Shown one piece after another: positions 35,031 through 44,534 of a stretch of DNA of 64,000 nt. Numbering within the stretch: the first letter of the stretch is position 1; each line of letters opens with the position of its first letter. A program made the position numbers and the translations under genes. Under the pieces are notes generated by a model. That model saw only the letters and a program-made list of their open reading frames with translations, was not told the origin of the DNA and did no database searches. This stretch comes from an uncultured Dehalococcoidales bacterium (lineage in GTDB: Bacteria > Chloroflexota > Dehalococcoidia > UBA1151 > UBA1328), in assembly GCA_905614375.1 (NCBI GenBank), contig CAJQSP010000003.1, positions 1-64,000 on the forward strand. The letters run 5' to 3'.

Positions 35031-36056
35031 CTATGCCTTCGCCGCGACGGCAGACGTTCGCGGTGCTGAATGCATCTGTGGCTTCCAAGGGGCGGTGTCC
35101 CAGAGGTGATCGCTGATAGCTGTAGCATCGTTGATCGCTTCATTTGGAACATCTTCTTCCCACGCAACAAGATTCTGTTGGAGTTGCTCTAGAGTTCGAG
35201 CCCCGACGATGCACGCGGATACAGCTGGGTGTGTTCTCGCCCACTTCAGCGCAAGAGCCATCGGAGAAACTCCGTACTTTTCGGTGACCGCTATGAATTT
35301 TTCCATTGCATCGAAAGTTGCTTCGTTCCAGTAGGTATTTTTATAGAAATTGGCGGCTCGAAAGTCGCTAGAGAAACGACCTCCACTTGAGGATTCTTCT
35401 TTGAAATTGCGATGTTTACCGAGCAGGAATCCGCCAGCCTGAGGGGAGTAGACCATCGCTCCGACGCCTTCTTCTTGGCAGAGAGGGAACAACTCTCGTT
35501 CAGCCTCTCTATATAGCAAGTTATAACGAGGTTGGACGGAATTGAACTTGCTGAAACCATTCTTGTCTTGCGCCCAAAGTGCTTCCGCGAGCTGCGGACC
35601 TGAGAAGTTTGAAACGCCGATGTAGCGCGCCTTGCCGGAACGAACAACATCGTTGTACGCCTCGACTGTTTCTTCAATAGGCGTTGTTAGATCCGGGGCG
35701 TGAATTTGGTAGAGGTCTACATAGTCGGTGCCGAGTCGTTTTAACGAATCGTCGATCGCTTGCATCACGTACTTTTTGTTCACACCTACATCGTTCGGAT
35801 TTGGTCCGACTTGGCTTTTGCCCTTAGTCGCTAGAACTACTTCCGAGCGTCGTGTTTTAGTGAATCGTCCGACGTTCTCTTCCGAGAGTCCATCGGTGTA
35901 TGAATTTGCAGTGTCAATAAAATTCACTCCACCGTCGAATGCTGCGGACATAATGCGGAGAGAATCTTCAGCATTTGTCTGTCCGCCGAAATTATCGGCA
36001 CCGATGCAGTATTCAGAGATTTTCAGCCCAGTTTTTCCGAGGTTTACGTATTCCAT
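35031..36056 (-). CDS. Aldo/keto reductase (operon copy 2)
   Basis: The 341-residue aldo/keto reductase has catalytic Asp and Tyr in FIDTANSYTDG, Lys in LATKG and His in YQIHAPD, with the NADP-binding C-terminal loop CIVGARTLEQLQ. It looks like the AKR11/AKR13-type bacterial enzymes (YdjG/YajO relatives). It starts at ATG 36056 only 12 bases after the previous AKR gene, with which it shares the whole architecture, so they are a tandem duplication. It presumably reduces or oxidises a sugar-derived aldehyde or ketone in this pathway; the substrate is unknown. Confidence 0.88.
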   Translation of the reverse strand: MEYVNLGKTGLKISEYCIGADNFGGQTNAEDSLRIMSAAFDGGVNFIDTANSYTDGLSEENVGRFTKTRRSEVVLATKGKSQVGPNPNDVGVNKKYVMQAIDDSLKRLGTDYVDLYQIHAPDLTTPIEETVEAYNDVVRSGKARYIGVSNFSGPQLAEALWAQDKNGFSKFNSVQPRYNLLYREAERELFPLCQEEGVGAMVYSPQAGGFLLGKHRNFKEESSSGGRFSSDFRAANFYKNTYWNEATFDAMEKFIAVTEKYGVSPMALALKWARTHPAVSACIVGARTLEQLQQNLVAWEEDVPNEAINDATAISDHLWDTAPWKPQMHSAPRTSAVAAKA

Positions 36057-36068
36057 ATTGATCGCTTC

Positions 36069-37121
36069 TTATTTCGCTGCCGAAGATGTGGGTAGAGTGC
36101 CGAAGGCTTGTCCGGCATTAGGTGGGTAAGCCATTGGAGCTTGCGCTTCAAACTCGTCAGCTACCGCTCTTACTTCCGCCATAACTTCGTCGGGAACTGA
36201 TTCTGACCACGCTTCGAGTATGCCCTTCACGTGCTCGACTTTACGAGCTCCAAAAATCGGGGCAGTAACGCCAGGGAATTCTGAAACCCACTGAAGAGCC
36301 AATCGAATTGCTGGCTGCCCGTGTTTTTCAGCGATTGCCGTGAATTTTTCAACTGCCGTGAATGTTGCGTCGTTGAAGTAGCGAGATTTCAGACCGCCGC
36401 CCTTTGAGTCGTCTCGAAGATCGAACTTAGAACCGGCTACTGCTTTGCCAGATTTGCCGTGCTGGCCTGTCAGCATTCCGCTAGCGAGAGGGGAGTAAGG
36501 GATCACCGCGACGTCATGCTTTTCGGCGAACGGAACCATTTCTCGGCCGAGTCCTGGCTGGAGAATGTTGAAAACACTCTGGATTGCCTCGAAGCGGTAG
36601 AGATTACGGACGTCAGAAGTCCAGAGTCCTTTTGCAAGCAGCCACGTTGGAAAGTTTGATGCAGCGGCGTATACGATCTTGCCTTGGTGGATCAGATCAT
36701 CGACCGCACGAAGCGTTTCTTCGATTGGAGTTTCTGCGTCCCACGAGTGGCAGTAAAGCAGGTCGATTCGATCAGTGCGGAGGCGTCGAAGAGATTCTTC
36801 AACTGCTCGCACGATGTGATATCGAGAGGCACCTTGATCATTTACCCCGGGTCCTACGACTGAACGATACTTTGTTGCCAGAACAACCTGATCTCGTCGA
36901 TTGGAGTCGGCGAGGTAATTACCGATCATCGACTCAGAACGACCTTCGTTGTACGAGTCTGACGTATCGACGAAATTTATACCGCCGTCGAGGGCTGTAC
37001 TGAGAATTTCATGAGCTTTAGGCTCATCACATCCGTACGGATTTCCGTAGTTGTCGGTTCCCAAACAGATATTCGAAACCTTGGTTCCGGTACGGCCTAG
37101 CTTTACATATTCGATAGGAAT
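36069..37121 (-). CDS. Aldo/keto reductase (operon copy 1) with apparent ATT start
   Basis: The protein is about 350 residues: EYVKLGRTGTKVSNICLGTDN at the N terminus, Asp/Tyr in FVDTSDSYNEG, Lys in LATKY, His in YCHSWD. No ATG, GTG or TTG occurs in frame between the upstream Gfo/Idh stop and a TTG at 37064, which would delete the first beta-strand. An ATT at 37119-37121 gives the product MPIEYVKLGRTG and has AGGAG 7 bases upstream. I therefore place the start there, either as a rare AUU start (as in infC) or as an ATG altered by mutation or error. It is paralogous to the next gene. Confidence 0.8.
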   Translation of the reverse strand: MPIEYVKLGRTGTKVSNICLGTDNYGNPYGCDEPKAHEILSTALDGGINFVDTSDSYNEGRSESMIGNYLADSNRRDQVVLATKYRSVVGPGVNDQGASRYHIVRAVEESLRRLRTDRIDLLYCHSWDAETPIEETLRAVDDLIHQGKIVYAAASNFPTWLLAKGLWTSDVRNLYRFEAIQSVFNILQPGLGREMVPFAEKHDVAVIPYSPLASGMLTGQHGKSGKAVAGSKFDLRDDSKGGGLKSRYFNDATFTAVEKFTAIAEKHGQPAIRLALQWVSEFPGVTAPIFGARKVEHVKGILEAWSESVPDEVMAEVRAVADEFEAQAPMAYPPNAGQAFGTLPTSSAAK

Positions 37122-37168
37122 TGGATGACTCCTGGTGTAATGGTTATTTAGCGTACTGTTTAGGTGGT

Positions 37169-38215
37169 TTAGAGATCAATCCAGCGAGATTCTTTGACGG
37201 ATTTATAAGCAGCATCGACTATTTCAGCTGCCTTCAAACCATCGTAAAAACTGGTTTCAACAATTGATTGATCGCCCGCGATGATCGCATCGGCGAATAG
37301 TTTGTAAGGCTGAGGGTATTCAGGGCCGGGATCAAGCTGTGCTACTGGGTCGTTAGGCCCGGTTACTCCCAGCATTCCATGTCGACCATCGGTAGTGATT
37401 CGCCCTTTTTCTCCGGAGATTTCCACACGTGGTGAAGTCTTGCCGTCTGGGTCGGTTCCGCGTGATGCGAACGACGTGTGGACGACCGCCATGCCGCCGT
37501 TCTCCCATTCACACAGGAGACCCGACACGTCAGGCACATCTACATCAACGCCTTCTGGGTTATCGGCGGTTGGTCGGTGCGGATTCGTGGTGTCGAATGA
37601 CGCTACAACTCGTTTCACCTCGCCGTTGATGAACCGTAGCATGTCGAACACGTGGATGAGTTCGTACATTGACCCTCCACCGTTCTCAGATCGGAATCGC
37701 CAAGTCAGAGTCTCGGGTTGAGCGTCGTACTGGTGTGACATGCCCCACCAAAGGTTCGCGTGGTAAATGCGCCCGACGAAATCGTTATCTAGGTATCGCT
37801 TGATTCGACCCATCATAGTGTTACCACGCTGGTTAAAGTTGGTCGAATGAATTACTCCGGCTTTTTCAGCCGCATCGAGCATTTCTTTAGAATCGGTCGC
37901 GGTAAGTGCGAGAGGTTTGTCGCAAAGAACGTGCTTGCCAGCAGCGATGGCGTCGAGAGCAAGTTCTTTATGGGAACCGGTTGGAGTTATGATGTCGACA
38001 GCGTCGATATCATCCATCTTCAACATCTCGTGATGATCAGTGAAGCCGTTCGGAATGTCCCATTTTTCCTGAAACTCGGCTAAAGCTTCGGAATTACGGC
38101 GTACGGCCGCGACCACCTCAACATTTTCGAGCTTTGAGAACTGTTCCATGTGGGTGTTGGCGAATCCACCGACACCGATGATTCCAATACGAACTTTTCC
38201 GGATGCTGAAGGCAC
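37169..38215 (-). CDS. Gfo/Idh/MocA-family oxidoreductase
   Basis: The 348-residue protein has the N-terminal Rossmann motif IGIIGVGGFANTHM, the family signature GKHVLCDKPLALT with the catalytic Lys, and the substrate-domain motif GGSMYELIHVFDMLRF with the catalytic His. Members are NAD(P)-dependent sugar, inositol or amino-sugar dehydrogenases. GTG 38215 has AAGGA at a spacing of 6. It lies between glcD and the two aldo/keto reductases, suggesting a sugar or sugar-derivative substrate processed by the whole operon. Confidence 0.9.
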   Translation of the reverse strand: MPSASGKVRIGIIGVGGFANTHMEQFSKLENVEVVAAVRRNSEALAEFQEKWDIPNGFTDHHEMLKMDDIDAVDIITPTGSHKELALDAIAAGKHVLCDKPLALTATDSKEMLDAAEKAGVIHSTNFNQRGNTMMGRIKRYLDNDFVGRIYHANLWWGMSHQYDAQPETLTWRFRSENGGGSMYELIHVFDMLRFINGEVKRVVASFDTTNPHRPTADNPEGVDVDVPDVSGLLCEWENGGMAVVHTSFASRGTDPDGKTSPRVEISGEKGRITTDGRHGMLGVTGPNDPVAQLDPGPEYPQPYKLFADAIIAGDQSIVETSFYDGLKAAEIVDAAYKSVKESRWIDL

Positions 38216-38368
38216 AATCGATCCTTAATGAGCGATAGAGAGCGTTAGGTAACGGCTTGTTGTTTCGAGGTTCTGCGGACGGTTTTTCAACGTTGTGACG
38301 AAGGTCAGGTCGTTGAGGCAATCAGTTTAGCTAAATCCGACGGACTAAATTCGTTCAGGGCTTTGTAT

Positions 38369-39871
38369 TTATTGCCAGTCTTGAGTACCAGTGGGGCGGA
38401 ATGACTCAGCTGTGATTCCGTACGCCTCGCCATGAACTGCGCCACCCGGGAACACTTTACCGGGATTGAAGCGTTCAGCGAGAGACGGTACATCTATCGG
38501 GGCGTCCTTTGGAGATTCACCGATAAATGCCGTGCGAAGCCTCGACATAGATTCGAGATCATTTTCAGTGAACACGAGCGGCATGTAAGCCTGTTTTTCG
38601 ATGCCGATGCCGTGTTCTCCAGAGAGCGCCCCCCCGGCAGCGACACAGGCTTCTAATATCTTAGCTCCGGCGAGAATTGCCTGCTTTACTTCCGCAGGAT
38701 TGCGTTCGTTGAAGAGAATCGCTGGGTGAATATTTCCATCGCCGGCGTGGAATACGTTTGCGACGGTGACTTCTAGCTCGGCAGCGATCTGATCGACTTG
38801 CTGTAAGACCTCTCGAAGCTTCGTGCGAGGAACCACACCATCAACGAGGTAGTAAGTTGGAGCGATGGTTCCGTATGCGCCGATAGCGCCTTTACGGGTC
38901 TCCCAAAGTTTGGCTCGAGTCGCTTCGTCATCGGCTTCACGAATTTCCATGGCGCCGTTTTTGTTGCATATGGCGAGAACGGTTTCGGTTTGTTCTTCGA
39001 CTGATTCAATTAGCCCATCGACCTCTACGATCAGTACAGCTTGAGCTTCCTTTGGGTAGCCGGGGTGATAGAACGGCTCAACGGCGTCGATTGTGTTGCG
39101 GTCCATCATTTCGAGGGCGGCTGGAACCATTCCTGCGGCGATGATCTCCGAAACGGTGTCCGAAGCAGCATCCATAGTGGTGAATGCCGCGAGCATGCTG
39201 TGTATCGTCTCTGGCTTCGGCAGAAGCCGTACTGCGATCTTGGTGACGATCCCGAGTGTGCCTTCCGATCCAACAAATGCTCCACGGAGGTCGTACCCAG
39301 AAGATTCGCGTTGCGTACCACCGAACCACGTTCGCGATCCATCGGCAAGAACAACTTCGAGCCCGAGTACGTGATTTGTCGTTACGCCGAGGGCAAGACA
39401 GTGAGGTCCACCGGCGTTTTCACCGATATTTCCGCCAATAGTGCAGGTCTTTTGGCTGGCAGGATCGGGGGCGTAGAAAAGTCCGAGGTGGCTGACTTTT
39501 TGCGATAGGTGGAGATTTATCATCCCCGGTTCGACGATAGCGATCCGGTTTTCGGCGTCTACTTCTATTAGCTTCGTGAGTCGGGTCAGAGCGATTACCA
39601 CTGAGTTGCGAAGGGGCACCGCACCGCCAGAAAGACTCGTTCCAGCTCCACGAGCGACGATGTATGCTCCGTGCCTATTGGCGATTTTTACGATGGCAGC
39701 GACTTCTTCAGATGTTGAAGGGAGTACAACCGCTTGGGGCGATGCTTTGTCGATTGATCCGTCGTATTCGTAGACCAATAGGTCTTCGGCTTTCCAGATG
39801 ACATAAGAATCGCCAACTACGTGGGAAAGCTCTGAGATCATCGTCGAACTGACTGAAGTTTCAGTGGGCAT
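38369..39871 (-). CDS. glcD: Glycolate oxidase catalytic FAD subunit
   Basis: The 500-residue FAD-linked oxidase is GlcD: the PCMH-type FAD domain has ARGAGTSLSGGAVPL, EPGMINLHLSQKV and GNIGENAGGPHCLALG, and the C-terminal half ends with NVFHAGDGNIHP and SGEHGIGIEK, both active-site loops of the family. It oxidises glycolate or D-lactate. With glcE and glcF present in the same run, glycolate oxidase is the best call. The gap to the sulfatase stop is 38 bases and to the next gene 153 bases, the largest gap in this run. Confidence 0.9.
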   Translation of the reverse strand: MPTETSVSSTMISELSHVVGDSYVIWKAEDLLVYEYDGSIDKASPQAVVLPSTSEEVAAIVKIANRHGAYIVARGAGTSLSGGAVPLRNSVVIALTRLTKLIEVDAENRIAIVEPGMINLHLSQKVSHLGLFYAPDPASQKTCTIGGNIGENAGGPHCLALGVTTNHVLGLEVVLADGSRTWFGGTQRESSGYDLRGAFVGSEGTLGIVTKIAVRLLPKPETIHSMLAAFTTMDAASDTVSEIIAAGMVPAALEMMDRNTIDAVEPFYHPGYPKEAQAVLIVEVDGLIESVEEQTETVLAICNKNGAMEIREADDEATRAKLWETRKGAIGAYGTIAPTYYLVDGVVPRTKLREVLQQVDQIAAELEVTVANVFHAGDGNIHPAILFNERNPAEVKQAILAGAKILEACVAAGGALSGEHGIGIEKQAYMPLVFTENDLESMSRLRTAFIGESPKDAPIDVPSLAERFNPGKVFPGGAVHGEAYGITAESFRPTGTQDWQ

Positions 39872-39909
39872 GGGTTAATTGTTGCACGGGGTTGACCTGT
39901 TACCAAGCC

Positions 39910-41325
39910 CTAGAAAATAGTTCCTACGCCAGTTACGTTTCGGATTATTTCACGATCTTCCTGATCACGAATGATCTTTGCGGTCAATTCGTCAGGGTCA
40001 CCCCATTGGTCGAGTAAGATCTTGAGTAGGCGCACTTGAATTTCTGAGTGCTCTGGAATCCCGGCGAGGTTCTTGAACTCTTTTGGATCGGATTTCAGAT
40101 TGTAGAGTTCGAGTTCGACCGGGTCGCCGTGCCCGTAACAGAGCTTCCAGTCGCCTGATCTGACCATTCCGAGAGCACGATCGGTACCGTGAGCGAAGTG
40201 CTCGGAGATCGCAACGTCGTTTAGGGTTGAGGTATCGCCCTTGAGCGCGGGAACAAGAGTTTGTCCATCAAGATCCCATTTACCGAGTTCGATTCCGGCC
40301 AGATCCAGAATCGTTGCAACCGCATCGACGTTCGATACTGCCTCTCCGACTCGTTGGTCACCTTCGAATTTACCCGGCCACGAAATCTGGAGAGGAACGT
40401 TCGCCGATTGCTCGTAGAAGCACATTTTTCGCCAGAGACCGTGTTCACCGAGCATGTCGCCGTGATCGGAAGTGTGAACGATCACAGTGTTCTCTGCGAG
40501 TCCTTGTTCTTCGAGCACGTCCATCAAGCGGCCAATCTTGTCATCGAGGTACGTGCAAAGACCGTAGTAGGCGGCTCTTGCACGGGCGATTTCGTCGTCC
40601 GTCCAGTTCCCATCGAGACCAAACATCTGCCTTAGTCGATTCGCTGACTCTGGAAGCTCATCGAGATGGCCTTCGGGTATATCCGGCATATCGACGTTAT
40701 CGGGGTAGTATTTCGAAAAGTACGGTTCAGGAACGATGAACGGGAAGTGTGGTGCAATAAAACCGACGCACATGGCGAAGGGCTTATCTTGCCTAGCAGG
40801 GTCGGAAAGATATTCGACGGCTGCCTTTTCCATAGCATCGTCAGCTTCGATCATAGGGCTAACTCCTGGGTTGGCCTCACGAACGCCGTACCAGTCTTCA
40901 CCGGATGTTGGAATGCCGTCCGACCAACGGTAGTGGTCGAGCGGTGCCTCGATATGTGGATCACGGGAGAGTTGCTTCTCAAATCCATGAAGAGGGTCAG
41001 GGCCCACTAGGTGCATTTTACCGTTTAGAGCTGTGTCGTAGCCCTCATTTCGCAATAGGTATGGCCAGGTGAGCTTGTCGACTGCCATCGGCTTCGTATT
41101 GTCCCAAACTTCGTTAGTCGAAACGTACTGACCCGTCATAAACGATGCCCGAGATGGGATGCATAACGGCGAATTGCAGTAGTTTGCCTCGAAGGTCACA
41201 CCTTGCTCTGCAAGGCGATTCATGTTCGGTGTTTCGATGATCGGGTGACCATATGTAGACGAGAACTGAGCTCCGTGTTCATCGGACATGATTACGAGGA
41301 AGTTTGGTTTCGAATTCGTGGCTAT
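39910..41325 (-). CDS. Type I (S1) sulfatase lacking a canonical start codon
   Basis: The S1-family sulfatase hydrolyses a sulfate ester using formylglycine, made from the Cys in NSPLCIPSRASF. The metal-site residues are SDEHG at the N terminus and HTSDHGDMLGEHG. Using the first Met in the open frame (41289) would begin the protein at MSDEHG and remove the strand KPNFLVIM that precedes the metal ligand in this family. Upstream codons are in frame back to a TGA near the dehydrogenase stop, with no ATG, GTG or TTG. ATA at 41323-41325 would give MATNSKPNFLVIM, the natural family start. No signal peptide is seen, so it acts in the cytoplasm. Confidence 0.82.
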   Translation of the reverse strand: MATNSKPNFLVIMSDEHGAQFSSTYGHPIIETPNMNRLAEQGVTFEANYCNSPLCIPSRASFMTGQYVSTNEVWDNTKPMAVDKLTWPYLLRNEGYDTALNGKMHLVGPDPLHGFEKQLSRDPHIEAPLDHYRWSDGIPTSGEDWYGVREANPGVSPMIEADDAMEKAAVEYLSDPARQDKPFAMCVGFIAPHFPFIVPEPYFSKYYPDNVDMPDIPEGHLDELPESANRLRQMFGLDGNWTDDEIARARAAYYGLCTYLDDKIGRLMDVLEEQGLAENTVIVHTSDHGDMLGEHGLWRKMCFYEQSANVPLQISWPGKFEGDQRVGEAVSNVDAVATILDLAGIELGKWDLDGQTLVPALKGDTSTLNDVAISEHFAHGTDRALGMVRSGDWKLCYGHGDPVELELYNLKSDPKEFKNLAGIPEHSEIQVRLLKILLDQWGDPDELTAKIIRDQEDREIIRNVTGVGTIF

Positions 41326-41373
41326 CGGATTTCTCTTTTGATCTCTAATGACTGCTGTGAAGAACGGTATTCA

Positions 41374-42495
41374 CTATGGCGTGATTACGGCGCGGGTTAC
41401 TTCGCTGCCCTTTTGTGAGCCGAGCCACTCGGCTGTTTCGAACGCCTTGCCGATCTGATCGAGCGGGAATTCGTGGGAAATCACACTCGTGAGTGGGTAC
41501 TTATCGGCGGTTCGTTCTAGGAAGTCGATAGAGTTCGGAATGATCCATGGATCGTAGTGCTGGATACCGTAGAAACGCACTTGGTTCGCAACCATCGTCG
41601 ATACGTCGATGGTTGCGAATGAATTCGGTGAAATGTGTCCAACTTCGAGGTATATTCCTCGCATTCGGACCATTTTGAGTCCTTCTTCGACAACGGCAGG
41701 GAAACCAACAACTTCGATCACCTTATCGGCACCGATGCCGTTGGTCAGCTCCATCACGCGGTCGATACGGGATTCCGGAGTGTCATACTCGTTCATATCG
41801 ATCGTGTGGGTGGCTCCGCACTGCATGGCAAGATCGAGACGCGGTTTCTGACTATCGATCACGATTACCTTCGAAGCACCGAGTTCGGCCGCTACCGCTG
41901 TAGCGTTCACGCCAAGGCCACCAGCGCCTTGAACAACAATGTTGTCGCCGAGTCGGACACCACCCAGGTGCAGCGCTTCGTATACCTGAGCTAGAGCGCA
42001 GTTGATTGGTGCAGCCGCGGCGTTACTGATCGAGTCGGGGAGTTTGAATATGTAGTTTGGGCTTCGCAGGTAGTAATACTGGGCGAAACCGCCGTTGCAC
42101 ACTGGCCATTCGTCGAGCGGCTTGCGACCGAGTCGGAACTTGCAGGCACCGAATTCGCCTCGTAAACAGTTGTAGCAGCGTGCGCAAGGGAAGAAGTAGG
42201 AATATGCGACTCTATCGCCCTCTTTGAGCGGTCGACGCATTGAGTCGGTGGTGACCTTGTCACCCATTGCGGCAACTTCGCCCATCATCTCGTGTCCAAA
42301 TACAAACGGATCACGTGGTGGTGCGCCTTCTGGGATGCCGTCACCACGCCAAATGTGGAGATCAGATCCGCAGACACTTGTTGCTTTTACCCGAATTTGA
42401 ATAGCATCTCGTTCAAGCTCAGGGAGTGGAAGCTCCCGCATCTCCCAGCTTTTGTCTGCGTCGTGCCAAACTGCTGAAGTACCCATCTGTGCCAT
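41374..42495 (-). CDS. Zinc-dependent medium-chain alcohol dehydrogenase
   Basis: The 373-residue MDR enzyme has catalytic zinc residues in ATSVCGSDLH and GHEMMGEV, a four-Cys structural zinc site in PCARCYNCLRGEFGAC and the nucleotide motif QGAGGLGVNA. ATG 42495 has AGGAG at a spacing of 6, the cleanest start in this operon, and it is the first gene of the minus-strand run to glcF. It probably oxidises a hydroxyl group of the desulfated sugar or diol, but the substrate is not fixed. Confidence 0.88.
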   Translation of the reverse strand: MAQMGTSAVWHDADKSWEMRELPLPELERDAIQIRVKATSVCGSDLHIWRGDGIPEGAPPRDPFVFGHEMMGEVAAMGDKVTTDSMRRPLKEGDRVAYSYFFPCARCYNCLRGEFGACKFRLGRKPLDEWPVCNGGFAQYYYLRSPNYIFKLPDSISNAAAAPINCALAQVYEALHLGGVRLGDNIVVQGAGGLGVNATAVAAELGASKVIVIDSQKPRLDLAMQCGATHTIDMNEYDTPESRIDRVMELTNGIGADKVIEVVGFPAVVEEGLKMVRMRGIYLEVGHISPNSFATIDVSTMVANQVRFYGIQHYDPWIIPNSIDFLERTADKYPLTSVISHEFPLDQIGKAFETAEWLGSQKGSEVTRAVITP

Positions 42496-42733
42496 AGTGA
42501 TCTCCTGAATGATTGCCTGAAATATTAACTGTGCGTCTGGTGAATTTCTCGCAACGAACTCGATGGCAACAATCTATTCCCGTTTGCACGAAGTCACAAT
42601 AAGTGGGAAGACCAATATTTCGTTCGCCCGATTGGCAATTTCAGAGAATAGAATTTCGCTGCCGGCATTCGTGAACATGGATTTCGGCTCTTTGAGTGTT
42701 GCGTATTAACGCATGGACAATAAGCAGGACCGA

Positions 42734-44533
42734 ATGACAATAACGAACTGGCGATCGCGAGCAGGCACAACTTTCCAAACTGAAAAACGCCCTGCTGCGG
42801 GATCGAAAGGTGTGGTCGTTACCAATCACCCGTTGGGATCTGCCGCAGGGTCTGAGATGCTTTTGGCTGGTGGAAACGCTGTAGACGCCGCCATCGCCTC
42901 ACTTTTCGCTCTGACCGTTGTCGAACCGATGATGGTCGGCATCTTCGGGGGCGGTCACATGAACGTTCGGTTGGCGAATGGCGAGAACCACGTCATCGAT
43001 GGATACACCACGGCACCTGCCGCTTCAACTGAAGACATGTACACGCCGATAGCTGATTCAGGTCCCGACTATTTGAAGAGCGTCGACGACCTGAGTTCGA
43101 TCGGATATCTGTCGATTGGTGTTCCCGGCAATTTGAAGGCTTGGACCGAGGCGTTGGCAGCGTGGGGGACGATGTCGCTTGCAGAGGTTATGGAACCGGC
43201 CATTCGGTTTGCGTCTCGAGGGCTCAAAGCCAGCGAGTATCTGCATGACACGATCGTGCAGATGGAAGATGTCATTAGGAGATTTCCCGAAACGGCAGCT
43301 ACTTACATGCCGAACGGGAAGCCACTGGAGACTGGTGATCGCGTTGATAGATCTGACTATGCTCGAACATTGCGGGCAATATCTGAGAACGGACCGGATC
43401 ATTTGTACAAGGGTGTGCTTGGAGAAATCGTTTGCGACTATCTAAGTCGAAACGGCGGAATTATTACTACGCAGGACCTGGCCGACTACAAGACAGTTCA
43501 GCGAAAGCCAATCAAGGGTGAGTACCGAGGGTACGAACTCTTTGGTCCGCCACCACCGTCGTCTGCTGGTGTTCACATCGCCGAAATGCTGAACATTTTG
43601 GAAGAGTTTGACGTTGCTGAACTGGGATTCGGGACGGCTGATTCGATTCATCTGTTAGCAGAATCGATGAAGAAGGCGTTTGCTGATCGAAATCGATACA
43701 CGGGTGATCCTGAATTTGTCGAAGTGCCTGTTGATCGTCTGATTTCGAAGCACCATGTCGAAGATTTCATCGACAGTATCGACATGGATAAAGCATCACC
43801 TGAGATTGAACCGGGTTCGAACGAGCCAGATCACACTACTCATCTCACTGTTGCCGACTCAGACGGAAATATTGTTTCGGCGACGCAGACGATCAACGAG
43901 TTGTTTGGTTCTAAGGTCACAGTTCCGGGTACTGGAATGCTGTTGAACAACACCCAGCAGATGTTCGATCCTCATCCGGGGAATGTTCGCTCTGTTCTTC
44001 CTGGGAAGCGGGTTACAAGCAGCATGGCTCCTATGATCGTCATGAAAGAGGGGTTGCCAGAATTTGCAGTTGGTCTTCCCGGTGGCGTGAGGATTTTTAC
44101 TTCGGTTCTACAGGCGATTGTGAATCTGATCGACCACCGGATGTCTGCTCAGGAGGCAGTCGAGGCTCCGCGTATGTGGACTCAGGGGCAGGATGTTGAG
44201 ATTGAGGTGGAGATACCTGCGTCTGTTCGATCGGCTGTGGCTGCAAAAGGACATCGAGTGACGCCTGTGAACGCTGTCGGCGGCGGTATGAACATTGTGC
44301 GATTTGAACCGGGTGGCATTATTTCGGGGTCTGCTTGCTGGAGGGCAGATGGTCACGCCGTTGGTATTGGCGGAGGATTCGCTCGACCGGGCGTGAGATT
44401 CCGTCCTCTCGCTGGGGATGAAGAAGTAGTTGCAGATGATGCTGTGAGTTCGCAAGTCGATGATGATCCCGTTGCAACTCCTATAGGACCAGACAGTACG
44501 AACGAAACCAAGAGCGACGGAGACAAAGTTTAA
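42734..44533 (+). CDS. Gamma-glutamyltransferase family protein, cytoplasmic type
   Basis: The Ntn-hydrolase gamma-glutamyltransferase is about 599 residues. The autocleavage site and nucleophile are in EPDHTTHLTV (Thr375 counted from an upstream ATG at 42713), and substrate motifs are GGGHMNVR, GLPGGVRIF and TSSMAPM. No signal peptide is visible, unlike the periplasmic enzymes, so it may process intracellular gamma-glutamyl or amide substrates. I prefer ATG 42734, with AGGA 5 bases upstream, over ATG 42713. The acidic C-terminal tail of about 40 residues is extra. The threonine-synthase-like gene follows by one base. Confidence 0.86.
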   Translation: MTITNWRSRAGTTFQTEKRPAAGSKGVVVTNHPLGSAAGSEMLLAGGNAVDAAIASLFALTVVEPMMVGIFGGGHMNVRLANGENHVIDGYTTAPAASTEDMYTPIADSGPDYLKSVDDLSSIGYLSIGVPGNLKAWTEALAAWGTMSLAEVMEPAIRFASRGLKASEYLHDTIVQMEDVIRRFPETAATYMPNGKPLETGDRVDRSDYARTLRAISENGPDHLYKGVLGEIVCDYLSRNGGIITTQDLADYKTVQRKPIKGEYRGYELFGPPPPSSAGVHIAEMLNILEEFDVAELGFGTADSIHLLAESMKKAFADRNRYTGDPEFVEVPVDRLISKHHVEDFIDSIDMDKASPEIEPGSNEPDHTTHLTVADSDGNIVSATQTINELFGSKVTVPGTGMLLNNTQQMFDPHPGNVRSVLPGKRVTSSMAPMIVMKEGLPEFAVGLPGGVRIFTSVLQAIVNLIDHRMSAQEAVEAPRMWTQGQDVEIEVEIPASVRSAVAAKGHRVTPVNAVGGGMNIVRFEPGGIISGSACWRADGHAVGIGGGFARPGVRFRPLAGDEEVVADDAVSSQVDDDPVATPIGPDSTNETKSDGDKV

Positions 44534-44534
44534 A

